DNA from: Dunaliella salina
Taxonomy: Eukaryota; Chlorophyta; Chlorophyceae; Chlamydomonadales; Dunaliellaceae
Direction of reading: 5' to 3'
Assembly: GCA_002284615.2 (NCBI GenBank)
Contig: MU070210.1
Location: 119,827-135,078, forward strand
Length of the DNA stretch: 15,252 bases
Of the stretch, positions 1-8,338 are shown piece by piece. Position numbers and translations under genes: made by a program. The notes beneath the pieces were generated by a model that was not told the origin of the DNA, did no database searches, and was given only the letters and a program-made list of their open reading frames with translations. The stretch's first letter is position 1, and each line of letters begins with the position of its first letter.

Positions 1-39
<39 letters not shown>
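1..39. repeat. (TG)n microsatellite at the window edge
   Basis: Uninterrupted TG dinucleotides run from the first base to about 39, so the tract probably continues to the left of the window. A second, longer TG tract lies at 6807-6889. Confidence 0.97.
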
Positions 40-42
<3 letters not shown>

Positions 43-91
43 AATTCTTAGGTCCACACAACTACTACTGACACCACTTGCGCGATGAGCC

Positions 92-597
92 TCACCCACC
101 AGCTAGTTGCCTGACGTCAATCAGTGGGTTTACCCAGTGACAGTTTTCGTTGGGATCAAAAACATCAGGCTCTCGGCAGGATGATGCACTTCTAAACCCT
201 TCAGCTGCCGTACGATGAACTTGGATGCAATCCCAGAACCTCTTTACTCCAAGGCGCAAGCTTGATCGGAGCATCGGTCAAAAATGCAAACTTGCGACTT
301 GGAGCAAGAGTGCTGCATCCAATTCAATGCGTCTCCTTGAAAATGATTGATCTCGCGACCGTATTTGACGTTTAAGCTAACAATCATATCATTATCTTTT
401 CTCCCATAATGGTGACGAAGGATTTGATCTGCTAGTGTGAGGACAGGGCAACCATGCAAGAGGGTCACAGAGAAGCGCACACAGGGCGTACGAGGCAATC
501 GAGGTGAGGGGCTTGCTCTTGTGGCATGGGGTGCATGAGGCATTGCTTGGTGCTCCATGGCTTTGCATTCACATGCCCCTGCACTGTGTTGCAGCAA
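92..597 (-). other. Possible decayed coding stretch, unrecognised
   Basis: Two overlapping minus-strand reading frames (about 244-597 and 92-274) read through a non-repetitive stretch with a varied residue mix, including pieces such as HHYGRKDNDMIVSLNVKYGR and RFWDCIQVHRTAAEGF. A single frameshift near 244-274 would join them, which is how an exon remnant or pseudogene would look. I do not recognise the protein. No clear start, splice sites or known motif support it, so chance open frames remain a good alternative. Confidence 0.2.
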
Positions 598-599
598 AC

Positions 600-1025
600 T
601 CTGGAAAAAAGGGCCTGATCAATGGCAAGAATTACCTAATGCCTTGAACCTGGATGTGAGGTTACATGTTTCGAGAGAGGTCTGCCCATGCACTGCAAAA
701 TCATTAATGTGCCAGCATTTGCCTTTTGCCTCTCCTACGCCCGTGTGCTGCACTGATGATGTTTGTCACGAGTATGCATTATTGGTACAAGAAAGACCAT
801 TTGGGTCCAAGGGAAGGTCTTTTTGGTCAGATGACAAATGCATGCAATGCAACAGGCAGCTTGAGATACCTGACGTGCCATCCCTTCATGTTCGAATTCA
901 GTTGAGTTGCCATAATATGAACCAATACATCGTGGTCTGGGTGCACATGCAATTGCCGCATGTGCCCTACCATGTCAAATTTCTTGAACATATGTGCTGC
1001 CCTCCACCTCTCCAGTGCCCAAGAT
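600..1025 (+). repeat. Unknown dispersed sequence, copy A (uninterrupted)
   Basis: This stretch matches 4545-5522 in the same orientation over its whole length with many small differences. Shared landmarks in order are the GGGCCTGAT block (611), the AATTACCT block (629), GAGGTTNC (657), CAGCATTTGCCTT (714), the GGTCTTTTTGGTCAG block (about 816) and TGGTCTGGGT near 930. In one frame both copies read a similar peptide around W-x-K-K then GLFGQ then AC-N. In copy A that frame is broken by two TGA codons near 755. The family is unrecognised. It could be an old transposon piece or a duplicated gene fragment. Confidence 0.65.
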
Positions 1026-1029
1026 AGAA

Positions 1030-1070
1030 GCGCACAATCCGGGCTTGAAGTGCGCAATCCGGGCCTTCAA
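1030..1070 (+). repeat. Two-unit tandem duplication
   Basis: Two adjacent units of about 20 bases share the core GCGCA-CAATCCGGGC-TTGAA. The second unit lost two bases after GCGCA and gained one before TTCAA. They sit immediately after dispersed copy A. No function is suggested. Confidence 0.6.
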
Positions 1071-1305
1071 CCCCCTGGTTAATTGCAAATTGTGAGTGCC
1101 TAGTGATCCGGAAAAGTCCGGAATTATAACAATATTGCACTTGCGCATGCTGTATTTGGACCATATGATGCGTACCTCAAGATTACCGGTGGTACGGATT
1201 GGCCTACAGAGACGCCTCAAATTCAGAGCTGACAAAACATGCCAAAAAGCCAGAGGGGGGCAGCTAACAGGATTCATCAAAGAGGATTGCTATTTTTTTC
1301 TCCCA

Positions 1306-1483
1306 AAGCCCTCGCTCATGCAAGAAAACGAAGCCTAAGCAAATAAAGAGCTCTCAGCATGCTCAATGCAAAATAACAGCGAAATGAACTCACCACACAA
1401 CCTGCTTCAAGCGGTTCTCAAGCTCATTATACCAGCTTTTTGTTTCTGAAGCCTTTGCTCATGCAAGAAAACCAAGCTTCAGC
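1306..1483 (+). repeat. Pair of diverged direct repeats about 143 bp apart
   Basis: About 36 bases at 1306-1342 and 1448-1483 share the pattern AAGCC, CTCATGCAAGAAAA, AAGC with a few substitutions. Each is preceded by a T-rich run. This is a small local duplication with no evident coding content. Confidence 0.5.
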
Positions 1484-2400
1484 ATAGAAGGAGTAGGGTC
1501 TGTTTTTTTTCTATGGAAATGTGGCATCCTGACCATGTGGTTGATTGCTTGCTTCAGCAATGTCACTGAGTTGTCCGAGACGTGTGTGCCCTCAGCATCA
1601 CAGTCCGCAAAAAAATCCGTGCAACAAAGCAAAGAGCTGGCAGCGTGATCTTGAGCCGGCTATCAACATTAATCCTCCTTCAATGAGCTCTTGTATCCAT
1701 TGCAGCCGTAATTGCTGTGATTGCCAAGCAGGGCGTTGTTGACCCCATCGACCCCATTGGAGCCTGGCTCCTTAGGGTTGATAGGACTGACAGTTTCTCT
1801 GTGGTTGCTCTGTACCTGTGTTTACAGAACCTGTGTTTATGGGCCATAGGAGTGATGCTCAGATAATGGAAGTATGGATGGACAAGGGGGCTGTGCTGGG
1901 AGATGGTACAGGGAGGAGCCCTGGGATGCACACTTGTAAAAAGGGCGAGCCTCCATCTCACACACACAGCCAAGCATTCTGTCAGCAATGAAAGCCGTAC
2001 AGGCGCCAAGGAACCCGAGTGCGCCTACATCGCACCTCATGTTCTTGAGGAGCTAAAATGCTTGCGGAGGGCACCTGAAGCCCTCGCCTGGTGTTGCGAC
2101 AGGATTTCTTCTCAACTATGTCTTCATCCTTGCCGCTGTCCTTTATGCAGATGGCGCAGTCTGTGCCACTTTTGGATAAATTCAATGTGAATGTTGGGCT
2201 GGACATCTGTGCAAACAAATGAGTGGGAAGCATGAGGAGGAGACTCCAGACTGGATTTGAGTAAAAGTTGGCTGTGTGTGTCTGCATGGATCCACTGTAC
2301 CAGGGTGAACATGTAAAGAACTTTTGTACACATCACAACAGCCCGGGTGTGCACGCTCAAGGCAAACCTTGGTGTGTAGGAGCTTAAAGGGGGGGAGCAG

Positions 2401-2430
2401 GAAGGCCTGTGAGGGGGGGGGNGGGGGAGG
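2401..2430. repeat. G-rich run containing an ambiguous base
   Basis: Two long G runs flank a single N at 2422. The N probably marks a homopolymer that was hard to sequence. The run is a purine tract and could form a quadruplex on the plus strand, but no functional evidence is visible. Confidence 0.75.
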
Positions 2431-2625
2431 GGCAAGGATAGTCTGGGCACCTGTATGCAAGGAAGGAAGCCGTTCCTTTCTGACATAACTTTCCGGTCAA
2501 AGGGGTTGAGCAAGGGTTGACTCACATGTGAGTGTGATGAGGGGCCTTGCGGGCACATCGTGGAACCGTCAAATGCGGTGGTGGAATTTGCAAGAAGCGG
2601 GCTTGCTGGAGATAAAGAGAGGAGG

Positions 2626-2661
2626 GGCAGGCAGGCAGGCAGGCAGCTCCTGATCAGGAGC
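2626..2661. repeat. (GGCA)5 tract abutting a 16-bp perfect palindrome
   Basis: Five GGCA units at 2626-2645 run directly into the perfect palindrome GCTCCTGATCAGGAGC at 2646-2661. It could be a chance dyad or a slippage-prone site. No neighbouring gene gives it a role. Confidence 0.85.
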
Positions 2662-2893
2662 ATTACCATTTGATTTGAGTGTGGTTGACAGCGAGGAAAT
2701 TTGTGTGAACAGAAGTGATGCAACGCGACCAGGTGGAAGCAGGTTTGACAGCAGCACGGAAGCCGTGGCCATAACTGTGTGAGGGCGAGGGGGGAATGGC
2801 AAGACGCAGGAAAGTTTGGCATACATGCTGGATAGTCCCATGGGAGACCTTCCAGGCTGATCAGCCTACAGCAGCCTCAAGCTCACCAAGAGA

Positions 2894-2938
2894 ATTAAGA
2901 TACATCTGCTGAAACATGTTCAGCAGGTGCATCTTAAT
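2894..2938. repeat. 20-bp inverted repeat with 5-base loop
   Basis: Arms 2894-2913 and 2919-2938 pair at 18 of 20 positions around the loop ACATG. One of the two mismatches would be a G-U wobble in a transcript from either strand. The left arm begins ATTAAGATACATCTGCTGAA. It would make a stable short RNA hairpin. It is too short for a classical plant or algal microRNA precursor unless flanking sequence contributes, and I see no extension of the stem. Confidence 0.8.
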
Positions 2939-4457
2939 CTGCTAAATAGAGGAGAAAAAGAGGGAGGACAGTCGCGGCCTAGGATTTTGTAGCTATGGGA
3001 TTTCTTTTTTTTCTGTTGGGCTTGCATGGGATCTTGTCGATTGCTCCCAGCTTCAGTAGCGGCAGAGCACGCACAGAGAGCAGGAGGCGCAACTGGAATT
3101 TAGCATGAATAGCAGTATGCATCGCTTCCACAACACGTGTGCTCACATTTTGCTCCAGTTGCATTTGAATGCTTGCTTACAGCATCCACTCCTGCCATTG
3201 CTGCTATTCATGGAAGAGCTGGGTCTGTAAAAGGTTTAGGGAGGCCAGCGGAGGTGCGTTGATTGAAAGAAAGCAGTTTTGCAATCTCTTTTTTCAGAAA
3301 TGTAAGCAGTGTCTGGCTTGTAAGAGCCCTTTAGATTCATGATTCAAACTCACAGGAGCCCATCCCTCACAACCTGACAGAAGATGCAGTCCAAGAAGAC
3401 ACATTCAAAGCCAAGCAGTCACCACTGCCAAGCAACTGCTTTTTTTTGTCCTGATGATAGACAGCTAGCTTATGCATGCAGTGAAGCAGTCCTGACAGCG
3501 GATTGCCAAAGCCTGAATTTCAAGTCAGGTACAAAATTGCAGAGGTGCAGGGAGGTGTTAGAAAAAGCATCACCATGTTTGACATGAATTCAATCCTTTG
3601 CTTTGAGACAAGGGGGGGAAAGCACTGCAAAGTGAAGCGTTGGTGCATGCTCTGTTGCCTTACTCAATGAAAATGGTATGAAGATACAGTGGCAGGACAG
3701 TGGCAGACTGCCATGAAGCAAGTAGCAGGCCCTCTGAAGTATGTGTGCATGAGTGCATGTACGTGCGTGTGCCCCACTGCAGCTATCCAGCCACTGCACA
3801 CTCAGGTACCAAACAGCGCCCTGCAGCATGCAAACAAGGAAAGGTGGATATCCAGCTCCTCCTTGTGTCGTCCTTTTCTCCAATGATTTGCTCGTTATTG
3901 TGAAACATATGCACAGGTTTCTTTTAAGCTTGCCCCTTCATTCGTTCTACTTGCAGTCATTTCCACAAGGAGGAGGAGGAAAGGCAGGCCAGGCTCAAGC
4001 AGTGCAGGGACACTTGAAAGCACGCGGTCCACGGCATCAGGCAGGGCTTATAAGAGGAACAGTCTGTTGTCTGAGGGGTGTAGCTACACAGAATATGACG
4101 GCCTGCACCTAGTCCATCCCCAAATGGATCACTGCCTTCCTGGGAGTGTCCAGGTCACAAATTGACAATCCCTTGAAAACAGTTTTTTTTCTCATTCTCT
4201 GGTGGAGCAGGTACATGACGCCTCGGCCCTCGGGATCACCTTTAATTGATGTGGACGTGAGTGTTTTTGCTACATTGTTATTGTGCAGTACATAAAGTGG
4301 GTAAACACATACTCTTGTCATACTGCCTTTGTCCACCACCTTTTTCCCTACTTCATGCGCAAAGCTACCATTGTCTTGGATTCAATCCTGGCTTCCAGTG
4401 GTAGGGGTGGTGCTCCAGTGTTCAGACATGTGATCAAGCGCGACAGGGGGAAACAAT
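2939..4457. other. No confident gene; scattered weak open frames
   Basis: Several frames of 60 to 120 codons are open on both strands (for example plus 3384-3587 and minus 2979-3164). None shows a recognisable domain or convincing splice context. A pyrimidine-rich tract ending TTGCAG near 3955 resembles a 3' splice site, but the reading frame after it (G-rich, then a stop near 4112) is not recognisable. Confidence 0.5.
4109..4339 (-). other. Weak minus-strand open frame, possible exon remnant
   Basis: A 76-codon minus-strand frame has a varied composition and ends with GLSICDLDTPRKAVIHLGMD before a TAG stop. It looks more protein-like than the surrounding frames, but no family is recognised and no exon partner is found nearby. 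It could be a terminal exon of a host gene, a transposon relic or chance. Confidence 0.15.
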
Positions 4458-4513
4458 GGATGCATAATTGAAAACAGAATGGATGCATAATTGAAAACAG
4501 AATGGATGCATAA
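4458..4513 (+). repeat. 23-bp tandem repeat, about 2.4 units
   Basis: Two perfect 23-base units (4458-4480 and 4481-4503) and a partial third (4504-4513) each begin GGATGCATAA and contain TTGAAAACAGAAT. It lies about 30 bases before dispersed copy B. Confidence 0.95.
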
Positions 4514-4575
4514 ATGGCCGGTGACTGCAAGCGCACAGCCACCCATGAAAAAAGGGGCCTGATTAACTTGGGCAA

Positions 4576-4996
4576 TACCGTATGTACACGACCAGTTCGT
4601 CAGGCTGACCCTGGAAATTTTTTTTTTTAAGGTTCGTCAGAGGTTCGTCAGAGGTTCGTCAGGGTCCTGAATAATTTTTTTTGGAGTTCGTCTGCAGTTC
4701 ATTCTTAGTTCGTCAGAGGTTTTGCTGGAATTAATTTTCCAATTCGTTCCAACATGCATGGGGATCTTCAAGGGGGAAGGACCTTTTCCAGCACTTTTCT
4801 AGGGAGGGGGGGCAAAGAAAGCGCGTCTTCTCTATTTTTTTAAGTTCGTTTTGAGTTCGTCAAGCATGAAGCTGGGGGAAATAAGTATTTTTTGGGGTTC
4901 GTCAGGACTTCGTCAGGGGGCCCCAAAATTATTTTTCAAACTCGTTTCGGAGCCTCAGAATTAATTAATTAACGAACTGGTCGTGTACATACGGTA
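4576..4996. mobile_element. Non-autonomous TIR element (MITE), TA target site
   Basis: The ends are perfect 23-bp inverted repeats: left 4578-4600 beginning CCGTATGTACACGACCAG, right 4972-4994. Both are flanked by TA (4576-4577 and 4995-4996). The element is 421 bp with the TA pair and encodes no protein. It is full of GTTCGTCAG-like motifs. Copy A of the surrounding sequence reads GGCAA-GA-ATTACCT where this locus reads GGCAA-TA, element, TA-ATTACCT, so the paralogue acts as an empty site and supports a 2-bp TA duplication. TA duplications are typical of Tc1/mariner-type transposases, which is inference because no transposase is present. An AAT 3-bp duplication (4574-4576 and 4996-4998) also fits the bases but fits the empty site less well. 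Confidence 0.9.
4631..4663 (+). repeat. Three 11-bp tandem units inside the TIR element
   Basis: GGTTCGTCAGA is repeated at 4631, 4642 and 4653, the last ending in G. Further GTTCGT copies occur at about 4596, 4687, 4708, 4842, 4853 and 4898, nearly all on the plus strand. Such subterminal arrays can be transposase-binding sites in other families. That role is inferred here. Confidence 0.85.
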
Positions 4997-5522
4997 ATTA
5001 CCTGGTACCTCGTACCTTTGATATGAGGTTGCGTATTCTGAGCAAGATCTGCACACGCACTGCGATATCATCGTTGTGTCGGTGTCAGCATTTGCCTTCT
5101 GCCTTTCCTGCGCCCTGTGCAAGGCTTGCCGCATGATAATGGTATACTTGCAAACAAACTTGCGTCAGTGGCACAAGAAAAGGGCCTTTTTGTTCCAGGG
5201 GAATGGCCTTTTTGGTCAGGTGGCAGTTGCGTGCAATACAAGAGGCAACTTTGACGAATGTGAGCAGAGCCTCCTTCCAAGGGGATTCGTTGACAATGTT
5301 TTGCGTGGCCTGTATTTCCAGTTGAGTCCTGGCTCAAAGCGGGGTAAGGCTCTGGGTATTCTGACCTGCCGTTTCTGAATGTTGGAGTTGAGGTTGTTTA
5401 CGGACCAGCGCGCAATGGTCTGGGTTCATATGCAGTGACGGCATGTGCTCCACTTCGTCAAATTTGTTGTGCATGTGTTCGCATTGCCTGCCCTCCTACA
5501 TAAACACCTCTCCAGCACCCCA

Positions 5523-5918
5523 GGAGAGATGCATCAGAAACACATGAAATACTTGTTGAGGTCTGGTATTGTAAGCACAGGTATGCATGAAGACACCTTT
5601 GCCGATTTGAAGTGAGCGTTTCTGGCTTTCACCCCAAATGCACGCTACTTTCACACAGGGGGCTATCTGGCCAATATTGCCAGACATGCCTGTTCTTGTG
5701 TTTCTTTCTCGAGTCTGTCCATGCCATCCATAATTTTCTATGATAATAATATACTTTTTAAAAATGACCAAAGTCGGAGGACCCCAGATCACTCTCCCAC
5801 CCTCATCCTGGGACAAAAACGGCCCAAAAACGGCAGCTCCACTGTGGGACCAATTTTCACTACCAAAGAAGTTTTTTCACGAATTTTCACAAATTTTTTT
5901 CACAAAATGGAAGGTGTT
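5523..5918. other. No recognisable gene
   Basis: Open frames here are short and without motifs. The end of the stretch (5860-5910) is T- and A-rich and grades into the microsatellite at 5919. A local near-repeat, AAAAACGGCCC then AAAAACGGCAG, is visible near 5815. Confidence 0.55.
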
Positions 5919-6105
5919 ATAATATAATAGATAATTATAATTATAATATAATGATAATAATAACAATAATAATGATAATATTAATGATAATGATAATAAT
6001 GATACTAATGATAATAATGATAATGCTACTACTGCTACTAATATTAATAACAATAATAGTAAAAACAACAATAGCAAAACAAATAATAACAATAATAGTA
6101 AAAAC
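5919..6105. repeat. A/T-rich imperfect trinucleotide microsatellite
   Basis: The tract is built from AAT, GAT and CAA-type triplets such as GATAATAATAATGATAAT, with interruptions. Leucine- or isoleucine-rich open frames across it are artefacts of the repeat. It lies downstream of the reverse-transcriptase remnant in that gene's orientation, so it may have grown from a retroelement 3' tail. Confidence 0.9.
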
Positions 6106-6234
6106 AGCGCGCGCGGGGGGTGATGGTTCCGCGCAGACACCCGTGCGGGGTGTTTTACAAACGTAAGCCAGGAATCCCCCACGCGGCAGGAAACAGGCGC
6201 TGCAGGTACCCGCGCGGTGAGGGGGGCTCTGGTA
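6106..6234. other. GC-rich stretch between microsatellite and RT remnant
   Basis: Composition shifts abruptly to G+C-rich with CGCGCG and runs of G. The minus-strand frame of the reverse transcriptase stays open through it, but the encoded peptide (Pro/Arg/Cys-rich) does not resemble the downstream part of a LINE protein. It is probably unrelated sequence joined to the truncated RT. Confidence 0.5.
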
Positions 6235-6795
6235 GGGATCTGCGCAGATCATCATCAGTTGATCTGCCTTGTTCCTGGTGAAGCAAAGATCATCCGCATA
6301 AAGCATGTTAGTGACCCCCTTAGTGCCTGTGATACCTCCATCAACACCTCCTGCCAAGCGATCTACGTCATTAATGTACAGAGCAAACAACAGAGGAGAC
6401 AAAGGGCCCCTGCTTCACTCCCCTTATAGGGCTCACTGCAGCTTGCTTCAGTCCATCTACCGAGACGTATTCATTCTCAAACGAGTTCTTGATGACAGCC
6501 AACATGTGCACAGGCACACAGAAATGCTGAAAATGTTCCCAGATTCTAGAATCAGATCTGCCTCCAAAGATCATATCATATACCTGCTTGAAACCAATGA
6601 AAGCCGCCGACAACCGAGGAGGAGAGTTTGGCTTTTTTGCTTGCGCTGCGTGTCTCAGGTGGCAAAATAAGCATGGGTTACAGGGTGTTCCAGCTAGGAT
6701 AGTAACCAAACTGAGAGTCTGGATCTTAGCCTTGCACTGGTCTTTTACAACCTCACACAGGGCATCTGCGTACAGACGATACGTGCAGCGTGTTT
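6225..6795 (-). pseudogene. LINE (non-LTR) reverse-transcriptase fragment, inactive
   Basis: Reading the minus strand from about 6795 to 6225 gives the core of a non-LTR retrotransposon reverse transcriptase, the enzyme that copies element RNA into DNA at the target site. In order: RLYADALCEVV near the start, LRHAAQAKK, FIGFKQVYD (6575-6601, motif A), CVPVHMLAVIKN, GVKQG (6407-6421), SPLLFALYINDV and LYADDL (YADD at 6289-6300, motif C). The motif A position that is normally the first catalytic aspartate (F-x-D-F) is Gly here. A one-base frameshift lies between GVKQG and LSPLLF near 6402. No endonuclease, thumb or RNase H part follows, and a TG microsatellite truncates the upstream side. It therefore cannot be active. 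LINE identity is firm; the clade is not assigned. Confidence 0.92.
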
Positions 6796-6806
6796 GAGAG
6801 AGAGAG

Positions 6807-6817
6807 TGTGTGTGTGT

Positions 6818-6889
<72 letters not shown>
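6807..6889. repeat. (TG)n microsatellite
   Basis: A nearly pure TG tract with one TA interruption (around 6821) follows a short GAGAGA stretch. Minus-strand Thr-His repeats predicted across it are artefacts. It borders the RT remnant. Confidence 0.97.
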
Positions 6890-6890
<1 letters not shown>

Positions 6891-6991
6891 GGGGCTGCTG
6901 GCTTCACACATTTGACTTTTCATTTTGGAACCTCTTTTCGGAGCGGTACAGAAACACTCATCGTTCCAAAGACTACGCGTGCTCGGAACTT

Positions 6992-7014
6992 TGGCAGTTG
7001 ATGGCAAACTGCCA
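6992..7014. repeat. Small perfect inverted repeat
   Basis: TGGCAGTT (6992-6999) and AACTGCCA (7007-7014) form an 8-bp stem around a 7-base loop, about 60 bases before the glutamine-rich pseudogene. It may be incidental. Confidence 0.6.
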
Positions 7015-7074
7015 CATCGGAACGAAAGAGTACAAAAACACCCCGTTTAACAGTGTTTCTCAACACAAGGAGAG

Positions 7075-8010
7075 ATGGAGACCCGGCAACTAGTACGCTA
7101 GCTACAGCAACAGCAACAGGTCAGCAACCTCGATCATTTGGTGCTCGAGGTGCAGCAACAAGTGCGGCAGTTACAGCAGTAGCAGCAGCAGCAGGAGCCC
7201 TGCAGAGCAACTCGGGACAGCATTGACCAGCTCGTCCAGCAAGCAGCAGACACCAACTGGGAGGCAGCGTGCAGCATCAACAGAGAACGTGTGCCTGCTG
7301 CGCTCCAGGTACGCAGGGACACTGCCTTGCAAAGCAATTGTAGCCGGGGTGGAAGCCTTCCTGGAGTGAGGTGGGCAGTGTTCAATACGTCGAGCGCAGG
7401 CGGGACAACGCACTAGGCAAGCAGCAACGCAGCACAGGCAGTGATGAAGAGGACGCGCCTGCAGAATGGGCTCGTAAACCTGGCCATCTAGCTGCAGCAC
7501 GTAGGCCGGAGGCAGTGTGGGTATGGGGAGGAACTGATGGTGCAAGCCAGGGGAACAAAGGTCCTGGTCAAACATGGAGAGGGGGGGTTGGTTCCCTACC
7601 CCTCCAACCAACACCTGGGGCAGCAGCTCAAGCAGGTACTCAACAAGCCTCCACCGCCAAAAACACAACCTCCCGCCTCGCCTGCCCCACAAACAACTCA
7701 TACAGCACAACAGGAGTGAGAGCAGCTGGGGATCAGCAGCAGGAGTGACATCAGCTGTGCCTGCCCCACCACCAACACAAGTAGCAGCAGCTGGAGCGAC
7801 AGCAGCAGGAGCAGTAGCAGCTGCAACAAGAGGAGCCCCAGCCACTTATACCAAGCGCAAGCACAGCCACGAGCCTCATCCTCTCCAACACAAACACAAC
7901 CCTCCCTGAGTAGCAGAAGCAGCAGCAGCTCAAAACCTGCATGCAGGTACCTCCAAAGAAGCCAAGAGGCACGGACAAACTGCAGACCAGGGGAGCCGCG
8001 CTCGAGCACA
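7075..8010 (+). pseudogene. Glutamine-rich RRM-like unknown protein, copy 1 (decayed)
   Basis: Homologous to 10368-11352 from GAGAGATGGAGAC onward. The shared start reads METRQLVR, then a Gln-rich coil, then RATRDSIDQLVQQAADTNW, with VGSVQYVERRRDNA, TRLQNGLVNLAI and GQQLKQVLNKP further on. In-frame TAG codons occur at 7099, 7180 and 7489, and TGA at 7717. The frame changes around 7290-7370 and again where about 66 bases present in copy 2 are missing (after 7420). Copy 1 retains about 100 bases (7510-7612) that copy 2 has lost. The tail after 7716, in a second frame, is Gln-rich with TAG at 7782, 7815 and 7911. It ends near GCTCGAGCAC at 8000, matching the C-terminal region of copy 2. Function unknown. 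Confidence 0.8.
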
Positions 8011-8070
8011 CAAGGTTACAAGGTTACAATAGATTTAGCCTTCATTAGTGAAGTTTGGCTGCTCAGCTTT
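8011..8070 (-). mobile_element. Short octamer-tailed retroelement end, copy 1
   Basis: CAAGGTTACAAGGTTACA followed by TTTAGCCTTCA and AAGTTTGGCTGCTC matches the sequences at 8351 and 9233. Read on the minus strand it ends with two TTGTAACC octamers, like a LINE 3' tail. It directly abuts the end of the glutamine-rich pseudogene. No clear target duplication is visible for this copy, and the hairpin seen in the others is altered. Confidence 0.6.
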
Positions 8071-8077
8071 CTCTAGA

Positions 8078-8122
8078 AAACCAAGTGACACGCTAGCCTT
8101 AGGAAACCAAGTGACACACTAG
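8078..8122 (+). repeat. Direct repeat pair, 26-bp period
   Basis: AAACCAAGTGACACGCTAG (8078-8096) and AAACCAAGTGACACACTAG (8104-8122) differ by one base. They follow retroelement end copy 1 but do not flank it, so they are a local duplication rather than its target duplication. Confidence 0.85.
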
Positions 8123-8338
8123 TGTAACTAGTAAACACAGGCAGGGAAAAAGGACAAGACACTTGCAAATATGTTTTAAAAAAAAAACAGAGAACTTGTC
8201 GGTGCCTGCATGTTCATGCAAAAAAGCAAGCAGCAAAAAGGGAGCATGCAAAATATAATTAGCTGGAGTTTTCAGGATGAGTGCACAGTCAGCAATAATG
8301 CTCAGATAGCATGCACACGGATACAGATTGTCCACACT

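Larger units (their letters stand above)
1484..2893. other. No recognisable gene; simple-sequence features only
   Basis: Open frames on both strands are short, overlap each other and contain low-complexity S/P/H-rich peptides, as expected by chance. Features seen are a G-rich run with one N (2401-2430), a GGCA tract next to a palindrome (2626-2661), and CA-rich patches near 1960. I see no RNA gene or conserved protein motif. Confidence 0.6.
4545..5522 (+). repeat. Unknown dispersed sequence, copy B, split by a TIR element
   Basis: This is the second copy of the sequence at 600-1025. Left of the insertion, AAAAAAGGGGCCTGATTAAC matches copy A. Right of it, ATTACCT, then ATATGAGGTTGCG, CAGCATTTGCCTTCTGCC, GGCCTTTTTGGTCAG and TGGTCTGGGTTCATATGCA continue the match in the same order. 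The plus frame from about 5082 to 5378 stays open and reads WHKK, GNGLFGQ and ACN, where copy A reads WYKK, REGLFGQ and ACN. That similarity despite many base differences hints at a once-coding ancestor. The 4576-4996 segment is absent from copy A. Downstream edges are uncertain. Confidence 0.65.

Noticed and set aside
2124..2822. 232-codon minus-strand frame rich in Ser, Pro and Leu
   Set aside because: It runs through a G-rich tract with an N and simple repeats, shows no domain, and has the low-complexity composition expected from C-rich DNA on that strand.
5877..6182. Leucine/isoleucine-rich open frames that look like membrane proteins
   Set aside because: They are translations of the A/T-rich triplet microsatellite and have no non-repeat domain.
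6753..7093. Thr-His and Cys-Val repeat proteins across the TG tract
   Set aside because: Dinucleotide repeats stay open in several frames. The peptides are pure repeat artefacts.
7171..8011. Long minus-strand frames over glutamine-rich copy 1, including a 224-codon one
   Set aside because: They are antisense shadows of CAG/CTG-rich sequence. Homology with copy 2 follows the plus strand.
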